Assembly (NCBI GenBank): GCA_027324025.1
Contig: DAHVYW010000011.1
Span: 1 to 26,675, forward strand
Source of the DNA: JAJZQD01 sp021847735
Lineage (GTDB): Bacteria; Bacillota; Thermincolia; Thermincolales; UBA2595
DNA length: 26,675 bases
Direction of reading: 5' to 3'
This document shows positions 1 through 6,015 of this stretch, in pieces (position 1 is the first letter of the stretch; every line of letters begins with the position of its first letter). The notes below the pieces were generated by a model. That model searched no databases. It was given only the letters and a program-made list of their open reading frames with translations, and was not told where the DNA came from. A program made the position numbers and the translations under genes.

Positions 1-75
1 GTGAAGATGGTACATATGTCAGTTGTCACCGGTACCGCCGTTATGATAAATTTAAGGCAATCCTTCTGGAAATGA
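1..75 (+). CDS. possible 3' end of a sensor histidine kinase (partial)
   Basis: Reading frame 1 is open from the window edge to a TGA at 73-75. It ends in a string (…HMSVVTGTAVMINL…) that resembles the last beta strands of a histidine kinase ATPase domain, where a G-T-x-V-x-I-x-L pattern follows the G2 box. The stop overlaps an ATG at 72 (ATGA), as expected if a kinase were translationally coupled to the response regulator that follows. Only 24 codons are visible, so this is a weak call. Frame 3 is also open to the edge, continuous with the regulator, and is the main alternative. Confidence 0.3.
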   Translation: MKMVHMSVVTGTAVMINLRQSFWK

Positions 76-92
76 AAGGAGATTCGATTTAT

Positions 93-743
93 ATGGGAAA
101 AATCAAGGTTCTGGTTGTAGACGATCACGAAATTGTCAGGATGGGATTGACGCATTTTATCGAGCAGTATCCGGACATGGAAGTTGTAGACGGGGCCAAT
201 AGCCTGGGAGAGGCACTGTTAAAGACAGAGCAATTCCGTCCCGATGTGGTAACCATGGACATCTGCCTTAAAAAGAGCAGTGGTATTGATGCCTGCCGTG
301 AAATCTGCAGTTGTTTTCCCCAAACCAAGGTTATTATTTTGACCTCTTACGGCGAAGAAGATATGCTGATGGAATCTATTTTTGCCGGGGCCAAAGGATA
401 TGTCCTCAAGGATGTGGGGAGTGACGAGATAATCAGGGCAATCAGGGCAGCGTACCGGGATGAGTCATTGCTGGATTCGGTGGTGACAAAAAAACTTCTG
501 GACCAGATGCGCCGCAACGGGCAAAAGACCCATGATGCCTTGGAACAACTTACTGTACAGGAGAAAAAAGTCCTGGTTCTTATCGCCGAGGGGAAAACCA
601 ACAAGGAAATAGCAGAAAAGATATACCTTAGCGAAAAGACCGTGCGGAACTATGTTAGCAGTATCCTGGCCAAGCTAAACCTGGTTAACCGCACCGAGGC
701 AGCAGCATATGCTGCCAAGAGAAGCATACAGAATCAAGCCTGA
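93..743 (+). CDS. NarL/FixJ-family response regulator
   Basis: DNA-binding response regulator of 216 residues. Residues 3-120 form a receiver domain with the acidic pair in VLVVDDHE, the phospho-acceptor Asp56 in VVTMDICLK, and the Lys in GYVLKDVG. Residues about 148-208 form a LuxR/GerE helix-turn-helix (LTVQEKKVLVLIAEGKTNKE, then SEKTVRNYVSSIL). I chose the ATG at 93 because AAAGGAG (75-81) lies 11 nt upstream and the protein then begins MGKIKVLVVDD. An in-frame ATG at 72 overlaps a TGA (ATGA) and would add seven residues. The gene ends in a strong hairpin terminator, so it is transcribed apart from the cytochrome operon. Control of that operon is plausible from position, but the sequence does not show it. 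Confidence 0.93.
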   Translation: MGKIKVLVVDDHEIVRMGLTHFIEQYPDMEVVDGANSLGEALLKTEQFRPDVVTMDICLKKSSGIDACREICSCFPQTKVIILTSYGEEDMLMESIFAGAKGYVLKDVGSDEIIRAIRAAYRDESLLDSVVTKKLLDQMRRNGQKTHDALEQLTVQEKKVLVLIAEGKTNKEIAEKIYLSEKTVRNYVSSILAKLNLVNRTEAAAYAAKRSIQNQA

Positions 744-766
744 CAATGTGTCAGGCTCTTTTTTTT
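737..766 (+). terminator. Rho-independent terminator of the NarL-type regulator gene
   Basis: A perfect 9-bp stem, AGCCTGACA (737-745) with TGTCAGGCT (749-757), has a 3-nt loop and is followed by CTTTTTTTT. The TGA stop codon lies inside the left arm. Confidence 0.92.
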
Positions 767-1117
767 ATGCAAGGTATGTAGTACAGAAAGGCGCGCACAG
801 AGGGAACTGAAATATGCGCGCATTTCCAGTGCCCTTTAATATCAAAAAAGGTTCCCAATATACCCGAGGCAAGTGCCCCTGCCGGACTATGATAAAAAGG
901 ACAATTACGCCTGACATCCTAGAGTTTTTTGGGTCCTGTTGACCCTGACTTTTCTTTTCCGTCCCAATTATAATATTGTTAACAAAAGCAATTACAATGT
1001 GGGGATGGTGTAAGGTCCTTCAGGATAGGAAAAATCAATCCCGGGACTAAGGACACTCACTCCACCGGTACCAGGCAATAAGTAATGAACAAGAGTAAAC
1101 GATAAGGAGTGGAAACA
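767..1117 (+). promoter_or_regulatory. gene-free leader and promoter region of the cytochrome operon
   Basis: No gene is seen in these 350 bases. A sigma-A-like promoter is formed by CTGACT (945-950), an 18-bp spacer and TATAAT (969-974), implying a 5' leader of about 135 nt. Possible operators are the ATGCGCGCAT palindrome (814-823) inside a longer imperfect dyad (806-830), GGGTC-CTGTT-GACCC (931-945) abutting the -35 box, and TTGTTAACAA (976-985) directly after the -10 box. In the leader, GTCCTT (1015-1020) can pair with AAGGAC (1049-1054) around an inner GGAT/ATCC stem. No known riboswitch was recognised. Confidence 0.6.
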
Positions 1118-1618
1118 GTGGCAGGAAGAAAAGAGGGTGGAAGTTCATTTATTCAGAGTGCACTTGGTAGGATAACAATGATACTGGTCATTGTAGTGGT
1201 GTTATTCGGCTTTGCCCGGCAGATGATTATTCCGAAATCCTTCGGGCAGTACGGGCGCTACAGGGGAGACAGCGTAAGTGAAGTGGCTTCCAGACCGGTA
1301 AATTACGCAGGAGGCGGCAACAGTACATGTGGTCAGTGTCACCAGAACGTGTTTCAGGCCCTGTCTTCGGCAGAACACGGAAAGATGGACTGCCAGACCT
1401 GCCACGGTCCGGCGGCAAAACACGTAGCGAAACCCTCAGAGCAATCTCCCAAAATTGAAGGCAATGCGGAGTTATGCGGCGCGTGCCATAAGGATATCGC
1501 CGGAAGAACAGATCAGCAAATTGCCACAGTTACGCTGCAGATGCACAGTGGCGGCGTTGCCTGTGTAGGCTGTCACGACCCGCATCAGCCATGGGCTAAG
1601 TTAGGGGGGAGAAGTTAA
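1118..1618 (+). CDS. membrane-anchored tetrahaem cytochrome c (NrfB-like position)
   Basis: Protein of 166 residues that should act on the outer face of the membrane as an electron carrier. One hydrophobic segment (about 20-38, ITMILVIVVVLFGFA) acts as signal or anchor. Four haem c sites follow: CGQCH 71-75, CQTCH 92-96, CGACH 120-124 and CVGCH 149-153, with further His residues available as distal ligands. I chose the GTG at 1118 because AAGGAG (1104-1109) lies 8 nt upstream. The GTG at 1109 overlaps that site and is unlikely. It is the first gene of a five-gene operon and its TAA overlaps the ATG of the iron-sulfur gene by one base. The order cytochrome / FeS / NrfD matches nrfBCD, so I infer a quinol:cytochrome c electron-transfer role. 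Sequence similarity to NrfB itself was not established. Confidence 0.9.
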   Translation: MAGRKEGGSSFIQSALGRITMILVIVVVLFGFARQMIIPKSFGQYGRYRGDSVSEVASRPVNYAGGGNSTCGQCHQNVFQALSSAEHGKMDCQTCHGPAAKHVAKPSEQSPKIEGNAELCGACHKDIAGRTDQQIATVTLQMHSGGVACVGCHDPHQPWAKLGGRS

Positions 1619-2394
1619 TGAAAAAGGAAGTATCTCGTCGGGATTTTTTAGCCACCGCAGGTAAGATTGTAGCCGCAGGTATTTTAGCCCCGCTTGGCGG
1701 CCTCGCTGTGTTACAGAAAACATCTGTGGCCCAGGAAGTACTGAAAGGCAAATCATGGCCGGAGATTTGGGCAGGAAAAGAGTGGGGTTTCGTAGTTGAC
1801 ACTGAAAAGTGCATTGGCTGTGCCAGATGCGTGAAGGCCTGCAAGCTTGAAAACGGCGTGCCACTAGATAAGGAAGTTTTCCGAACCTGGGTTGAGCGGT
1901 ATGTGGAGTCCGGAGAGGGTCAGGTTAACATAGACTCACCTAACGGCGGACTTGATTTCGAGCCCGCTGAAAAAACAGATGGGAAACAGTTTTTTGTACC
2001 TAAGCTCTGTAACCAATGTGAAAACCCGCCATGTGTCCAGGTTTGCCCGGTTGGTGCAACCTACAAGACCGGGGACGGTGTGATACTTGTTGACAACAAG
2101 CGTTGTGTCGGCTGCCGCTACTGCATTCAGGCCTGTCCTTATGGGGCCAGGTTCCTTCACCCCGAGCTAAAGGTAGCTGATAAATGTACCTGGTGTTACC
2201 ACCGGACACAGAAAGGAATGCTTCCGGCTTGTGTCACCGTTTGTCCAGTAGGGGCAAGAAAATACGGGAACCTCAAAGACCCTAACAGTGAAGTCACACA
2301 AATAGTTAAAAAACAACGGATTAGAGTGTTAAAACCTGACATGGGAACAGAACCGAAGGCATACTATATTGGGTTAGATGAGGTGGTGAAATAA
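1618..2394 (+). CDS. Tat-exported four-cluster ferredoxin-like subunit (NrfC/PsrB/DmsB type)
   Basis: Iron-sulfur electron-transfer subunit of 258 residues. The N-terminus has a twin-arginine signal (SRRDFLATAGK, residues 6-16) and a hydrophobic stretch to about 38, so the protein is probably folded with cofactors and then exported. Sixteen cysteines form four [4Fe-4S] sites: Cys65/68/71/75, 131/134/139/143, 163/166/169/173 and 190/193/205/209. The last group has the long spacing CTWC-N11-C-N3-C typical of the family. The start is fixed by a GGGGGGAG site and the one-base overlap with the cytochrome gene. The stop overlaps the NrfD ATG by one base. It probably passes electrons between the NrfD subunit and the tetrahaem cytochrome. 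Confidence 0.94.
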   Translation: MKKEVSRRDFLATAGKIVAAGILAPLGGLAVLQKTSVAQEVLKGKSWPEIWAGKEWGFVVDTEKCIGCARCVKACKLENGVPLDKEVFRTWVERYVESGEGQVNIDSPNGGLDFEPAEKTDGKQFFVPKLCNQCENPPCVQVCPVGATYKTGDGVILVDNKRCVGCRYCIQACPYGARFLHPELKVADKCTWCYHRTQKGMLPACVTVCPVGARKYGNLKDPNSEVTQIVKKQRIRVLKPDMGTEPKAYYIGLDEVVK

Positions 2395-3698
2395 TGTTGT
2401 TTGGCTATGTTTATCCTAACGAAATTGAAATTAACTGGGGCTTGTTTATCGTACTGTATCCCTACCTTACCGGCTTAGTAGCCGGAGCATTTATTGTCTC
2501 TTCTCTCTATCATGTTTTCGGAGTGTCTGACCTGAAGCCTGTTTCCAGGTTGTCACTAATTTCAGCTCTTGCTGTTTTGGTAGTGGCGCCTCTGGCCCTG
2601 ATTTCTCATCTTGGGCAGCCTTTAAGAGCCCTAAACCTGATGTGGACACCCAATCCCACGTCGGCGATGGCGGGGTTCGGCTATATTTACAGCTTTTATT
2701 TGATTATCGTAGTGTTGGAAATATGGTTCATTTACCGGCCGGACATCATAGGATTCTCTGAAACGCGCACCGGTTTTGCCAAGACCGGTTACAATTTACT
2801 GACCTTAGGCGCCAAAGATGTTTCCCAGGAGGCGCTTCATACAGATCACAAGGTTATAACTTTCCTGGCTATTCTCGGGATTCCATCAGCGGCATTTTTA
2901 CATGGTTATGTAGGGTTTATCTTTGGGGCCATTAAAGCCAACGCCTGGTGGGCAACACCTCTAATGCCTGTTATATTCTTACTGTCAGCAATTGTATCAG
3001 GTATCGCGCTGCTGATTGTGGTTTATGCTGCTGCCTGTTGGATTAGGCGTAAGAAGATTGATTTTGCTTGCATTATGTCGATGAATAAGTATCTCTGGGT
3101 TTTCCTGATTTTCGCCTTTGTCCTGGAGATACTGGAAGTTATCCATTTAGGGTATGAAGGTAAAGAAGAATGGCCAGCGGTTCGCGGTTTAATTACACAA
3201 ATTATTCCTTTCAGTTATTTTGGCATTCAGTTGTCGATGGGCATGGTAGTACCCTTCTTCTTATTGATGTTTTCCCGGATGGAACGTTTGCCGGTTAAAA
3301 TCAGGCAGATTGGAACAATCGTTTCCGGGTCACTGGTGCTTGTCGGTGTTTTGGCCATGAGGTTTAATGTGGTGGTCGGCGGGCAGTTGGTTTCCAAAAG
3401 TCTCTCAGGTTATTCCCAGTTTCACTTCCCTATTTTCGCAGAAGGTATTGTGCCAACAATAGGGTTCCTGATACTTCCGTTATTGATTCTGGCAGTCCTG
3501 GCCTATATTCTGCCACCTTGGATGGATGGCGAAGAAGCAAAACCCGAAAGGCGCAGGGGATTCGAGCCGGAATTGGGCGAACCCTTGGAAGAAGGGGTTC
3601 TTGCCACCGTCAGGGAGAGGTATACTTCAACTGCCAGTCAACGGTATATAGCTAGGACAGATTTGTTTGGGAAGTGGCGGGAGGATGACCGGCTATAA
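2394..3698 (+). CDS. NrfD/PsrC-family quinone-interacting membrane subunit
   Basis: Integral membrane protein of 434 residues with about 8-10 hydrophobic helices, consistent with the NrfD/PsrC/HybB/DsrP group, which exchanges electrons with menaquinone. Family-like features are an N-terminal region with GLFIVLYPYLTGLVAGAF, then HLGQPLRALN and a WTPNPTSAMAGFG segment. The C-terminal tail (from about residue 375) is charged and probably cytoplasmic. AGGTGG lies 7 nt before the ATG, which overlaps the previous TAA. With the two upstream products it makes a cytochrome/FeS/NrfD module. No molybdopterin or other catalytic subunit is encoded here, so the terminal acceptor is unknown. Confidence 0.92.
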   Translation: MLFGYVYPNEIEINWGLFIVLYPYLTGLVAGAFIVSSLYHVFGVSDLKPVSRLSLISALAVLVVAPLALISHLGQPLRALNLMWTPNPTSAMAGFGYIYSFYLIIVVLEIWFIYRPDIIGFSETRTGFAKTGYNLLTLGAKDVSQEALHTDHKVITFLAILGIPSAAFLHGYVGFIFGAIKANAWWATPLMPVIFLLSAIVSGIALLIVVYAAACWIRRKKIDFACIMSMNKYLWVFLIFAFVLEILEVIHLGYEGKEEWPAVRGLITQIIPFSYFGIQLSMGMVVPFFLLMFSRMERLPVKIRQIGTIVSGSLVLVGVLAMRFNVVVGGQLVSKSLSGYSQFHFPIFAEGIVPTIGFLILPLLILAVLAYILPPWMDGEEAKPERRRGFEPELGEPLEEGVLATVRERYTSTASQRYIARTDLFGKWREDDRL

Positions 3699-3747
3699 AA
3701 AAATTGCCGGTAATTCCCCCTCGACAATATGAAGGGAGGTATGAAAA

Positions 3748-4125
3748 ATGATTACAAGTTTGGTATTGATTATCGGTCTTGCTGCGGTGTTTGGTTTCTT
3801 CCTGGGTGTCTATTTCTTCCTCTACCGGATTAACCTCAGTCCATCCATTCGTTGGGTTGCAGCGGTACTAGGAGGAATAGTCTCAGCGGTCTTCATGGTC
3901 GGGGTAACTTTTCTTGTCCTTTGGCCGCCACTCAATATTATGTTAACCCTGGGCGTACTGGCGTTTGCCGGTATTATGACTGCGGTTGCATTGGGTGGAA
4001 AAGGGAAAACCGGCAAAGCAGCTGTAACCGGGACTGTCGGCGCCTGCATATCCCAGGATGGGAGGAATGGCAATGAGGATTTGGACAATTATGGCCCTCA
4101 TCTTGACGCTGGCACTAGGCCTTAG
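3748..4125 (+). CDS. small membrane protein, first of a tandem paralogous pair
   Basis: I do not recognise a named family. The product is 125 residues with three hydrophobic segments (about 3-26, 35-58 and 62-82) and a polar C-terminal tail. A helix ending in LWPPLN (58-63) followed by an LTLGVL segment is the clearest motif, and it recurs at the same position in the next gene. AGGGAGGT lies 7 nt before the ATG. The last 53 bp overlap the next gene in a different frame, and the tail from about residue 90 looks unconstrained, so it may be a read-on extension. The operon position suggests an accessory or assembly subunit of the cytochrome/FeS/NrfD complex; this is inference. Confidence 0.75.
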   Translation: MITSLVLIIGLAAVFGFFLGVYFFLYRINLSPSIRWVAAVLGGIVSAVFMVGVTFLVLWPPLNIMLTLGVLAFAGIMTAVALGGKGKTGKAAVTGTVGACISQDGRNGNEDLDNYGPHLDAGTRP

Positions 4126-4384
4126 CGTTGGAGGACTCGTAATCGGTTACCGCCAGGGACTTTGGGAAAATATCGCCCGTTATTTCCTGGTGGGGTTATT
4201 GGGGGTTGCCATCTCTGCCGTGAGTATGGTCTTGATTATCATTGCAATTTGGCCCCCCTATAATGTCATATCCTTTGTTTTGACTTTAGGCTTTGTGGTA
4301 CTCGTACTTAGCGTCCTGTATTTTGTAAGGTCCACAAATACTGCCGATCTAACTGAGGAGGGTGAAAAACTATTTCCCAACTAA
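4073..4384 (+). CDS. small membrane protein, second of the paralogous pair
   Basis: Unrecognised protein of 103 residues with three hydrophobic segments (about 4-24, 37-60, 64-85) and an acidic C-terminal tail. Residues 59-64 read IWPPYN, aligning with LWPPLN of the preceding product. The helix layout is the same in both, so they look like products of a gene duplication. Three in-frame ATGs occur at 4058, 4067 and 4073. I chose 4073 because GGAGG (4061-4065) lies 7 nt upstream. It is the last gene of the operon and a terminator follows within 30 nt. It probably sits in the membrane with the NrfD-type subunit. Confidence 0.78.
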   Translation: MRIWTIMALILTLALGLSVGGLVIGYRQGLWENIARYFLVGLLGVAISAVSMVLIIIAIWPPYNVISFVLTLGFVVLVLSVLYFVRSTNTADLTEEGEKLFPN

Positions 4385-4410
4385 AAATTGGCATGAAAAA
4401 TGGTTACCTT

Positions 4411-4433
4411 GAGCCCTTTATTGGGCTTTTTTT
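4411..4433 (+). terminator. Rho-independent terminator of the cytochrome/NrfD operon
   Basis: The stem AGCCC (4412-4416) with GGGCT (4423-4427), loop TTTATT, is followed by seven T. The stem is short, but the position 27 nt after the last stop codon supports it. Confidence 0.75.
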
Positions 4434-4447
4434 ATCCCAATTCCAAG

Positions 4448-4539
4448 ACTCCACCTTCTATTAGGTGGAGTTTCCACTTTTCTGCTTCAGTGGGGGTAGA
4501 GTCCCCCACTGAAGTTTCGATGTTCAGCTTTAGCTGAAC
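4448..4539. repeat. cluster of three adjacent perfect hairpins
   Basis: Three inverted repeats follow one another: ACTCCACC (4448-4455) with GGTGGAGT (4464-4471); CTTCAGTGGGGG (4485-4496) with CCCCCACTGAAG (4503-4514), a 12-bp stem; and GTTCAGCT (4522-4529) with AGCTGAAC (4532-4539). None has a T-run, so they are not simple terminators. They look like an extragenic palindromic or IS-end-like element; the family is unknown to me. Confidence 0.7.
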
Positions 4540-4548
4540 GAGTTCACT

Positions 4549-4757
4549 TAGCCACGGATACACGCTGATAAGAGCGGAGAATGTAACACAGAGGGCAACA
4601 GAGAAAAGATGAGAACAGAGAGGTAATTGGCATTTCCTTATATATACAATTGGAAAGTTTGTGGAACAAACCTCCTGCCTTCCCGGAGCCGTAAGGCGGA
4701 GAGATACCGGTTCCCTAAACTCTCTGTGTAATCAGTGTACTCGGTGTTTTCCTTTTA
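4549..4757. repeat. degenerate dispersed intergenic repeats, both orientations
   Basis: 4549-4622 contains a stretch of the CCACGGATACACGCTGATAA and ACACAGAGGGCAACAGAG type, related to the repeats at 16723-16748, 16861-16905 and 17087-17130. 4719-4757 carries a similar motif on the other strand (CTCTGTGTAATCAGTGTAC). A perfect small hairpin GTTTGT-GGA-ACAAAC lies at 4657-4671. No convincing gene is seen between 4385 and 4798. Confidence 0.55.
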
Positions 4758-4798
4758 GGCGGCATCTCTTTCAGAGTGTGACTACCGTAGAATGGGGC

Positions 4799-4831
4799 AA
4801 AAAAAAGAACCCCCTAAGAAAAGGAGTTCTT
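4799..4831 (-). terminator. Rho-independent terminator of the HAMP sensor gene
   Basis: On the minus strand AAGAACTCC (4831-4823) pairs with GGGGTTCTT (4813-4805), nine pairs including one G-T wobble, followed by a run of T corresponding to the A-run at 4799-4806. It lies just after the stop codon at 4845. Confidence 0.85.
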
Positions 4832-4844
4832 GTATTAGTTACCG

Positions 4845-5912
4845 TTACAGTAATTCCGGGTAATCCTCTTCTTCCAACAAACTGCTTGAATCCAGGCTGC
4901 CAATATTATCAATGGCAGAAACGGTCAGGGCCTTAAGGGCGGCTATTTCACCTGTCTGCGGGCCGGAAGCCGGCATTTGCTGTTCCAAACTGCTCAGTAC
5001 CTGGCTGACAGTTGTTAATACGAGGGTGGTCTGCTGCCGGATTTCCTGTATCATTCTCTGCCTTTCAGTTTCGCGGTAGTCCTGGGCCTGGGCAGTTTCG
5101 GTAAGCTGCTGCCGAAGTAGTTGAATGCGTTCGTCACGACTCTCCAAGGCCTCTTCGTGGGCCCGGTCGGTTTCCTGGCGGGCCCTCAGTAAAGAGCCCA
5201 GCATCACATTAAAAGCTTTGGCCAGGTGGCCGAATTCATCGGGATTGTCCCAGCGTGCCGGTTGAGACAGGTCGCCTTTGGTTACGTTGCGAATAGCAGT
5301 GAACATCGTATTCAATCCTTGACTAAAGGAACGGGCCACATACCAACCAAAGACAATTCCGATAACCGATACGAGGCAAAGCGCGATTAACAATAAATAA
5401 AAAGTCTGTTTCGCCACCAGGTAGTTACTAGCCAAAGCTTCTCTCACCTGTAAAATGTTTTGATCCCGTAAGCTGTTTACCGCAACTACCAGACTGAAAT
5501 AGCTATCCTGTAAAGAACTAAAGGTCTGCCCGCCCGGTGGCAGGCCGTTTTTAATTTGGTGCCTGAATGACCCATAATTGCGTTTAAATTCGTTGTAGCT
5601 GTCCTGAAGGGCGGCCAGTTGTTCGGGTGACCCTACATAGTTTTTCTTATAAGATGCCACCAGCGAATCCATTTCCTTAAGGTCCACGGCTTCCGGGGAA
5701 CTGGAATTCATCCCTCTGGCGGGGTCCGCCATAGTCATTACCAGCTTCTGATTTATCCGGTTAATTCTTTCTATCTGAACAAGGTGTTTTTGTGAAATGT
5801 CAGCAAAGGTAATGCCCAGATGGCTCACTAGGCCAACAGTAATAAATACCTGGCTCCCCATTAAGCCCAACAGTATAGAAAGGGTAAAAATCAGGCGTAG
5901 CCGTATGCGCAT
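4845..5912 (-). CDS. HAMP-domain membrane sensor without a recognisable output domain
   Basis: Protein of 355 residues. TM1 lies near the N-terminus (LIFTLSILLGLMGSQVFITV), then an extracytoplasmic helical region of about 140 residues of the four-helix-bundle type, TM2 (TFYLLLIALCLVSVIGIVFG) and a HAMP linker (ARSFSQGLNTMF…GDLSQPARWDNPDEFGHLAK). The rest is a Gln/Glu-rich predicted coiled coil and a short acidic tail. No HisKA/HATPase, GGDEF or methyl-accepting signalling hairpin is seen. I preferred the ATG at 5912. The GTG at 5921 is only 2 nt from AAGG and the spacing is poor. It lies 103 bp downstream of the decaheme cytochrome gene on the same strand, so a shared transcript is possible. 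It may work through a partner protein, or be the remnant of a longer sensor. Confidence 0.8.
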   Translation of the reverse strand: MRIRLRLIFTLSILLGLMGSQVFITVGLVSHLGITFADISQKHLVQIERINRINQKLVMTMADPARGMNSSSPEAVDLKEMDSLVASYKKNYVGSPEQLAALQDSYNEFKRNYGSFRHQIKNGLPPGGQTFSSLQDSYFSLVVAVNSLRDQNILQVREALASNYLVAKQTFYLLLIALCLVSVIGIVFGWYVARSFSQGLNTMFTAIRNVTKGDLSQPARWDNPDEFGHLAKAFNVMLGSLLRARQETDRAHEEALESRDERIQLLRQQLTETAQAQDYRETERQRMIQEIRQQTTLVLTTVSQVLSSLEQQMPASGPQTGEIAALKALTVSAIDNIGSLDSSSLLEEEDYPELL

Positions 5913-5937
5913 ATTAGTCACTGCCTTTTTAAACAGC

Positions 5938-5973
5938 AGCCAAGGTATTACTCCTTACGGAAATACCTTGGCT
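5938..5973. promoter_or_regulatory. 12-bp perfect inverted repeat ahead of the HAMP sensor gene
   Basis: AGCCAAGGTATT (5938-5949) is complementary to AATACCTTGGCT (5962-5973) with a 12-nt loop. It sits between the decaheme cytochrome gene and the sensor gene, 26 nt before the sensor start. On the minus strand it is followed by GCTGTTTAAAAAGG, so the T-run is poor. It could be an attenuator, an RNA processing or stability hairpin, or an operator. Confidence 0.6.
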
Positions 5974-6015
5974 ACCAGTCTAGTTATTTTGTTCAGTTAG
6001 TACAGTCCGGGCCTG

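Noticed and set aside
980..1117. Riboswitch (c-di-GMP or molybdenum-cofactor type) in the cytochrome leader
   Set aside because: A nested stem is possible, but none of the conserved bases of these classes could be matched.
4661..4936. Plus-strand frame of 91 codons
   Set aside because: It crosses repeat fragments, a minus-strand terminator and the end of the HAMP sensor gene, has no ribosome site, and its composition is not protein-like.
4845..5912. Methyl-accepting chemotaxis receptor
   Set aside because: It has a sensor region and HAMP, but the long signalling hairpin and its conserved tip are absent.
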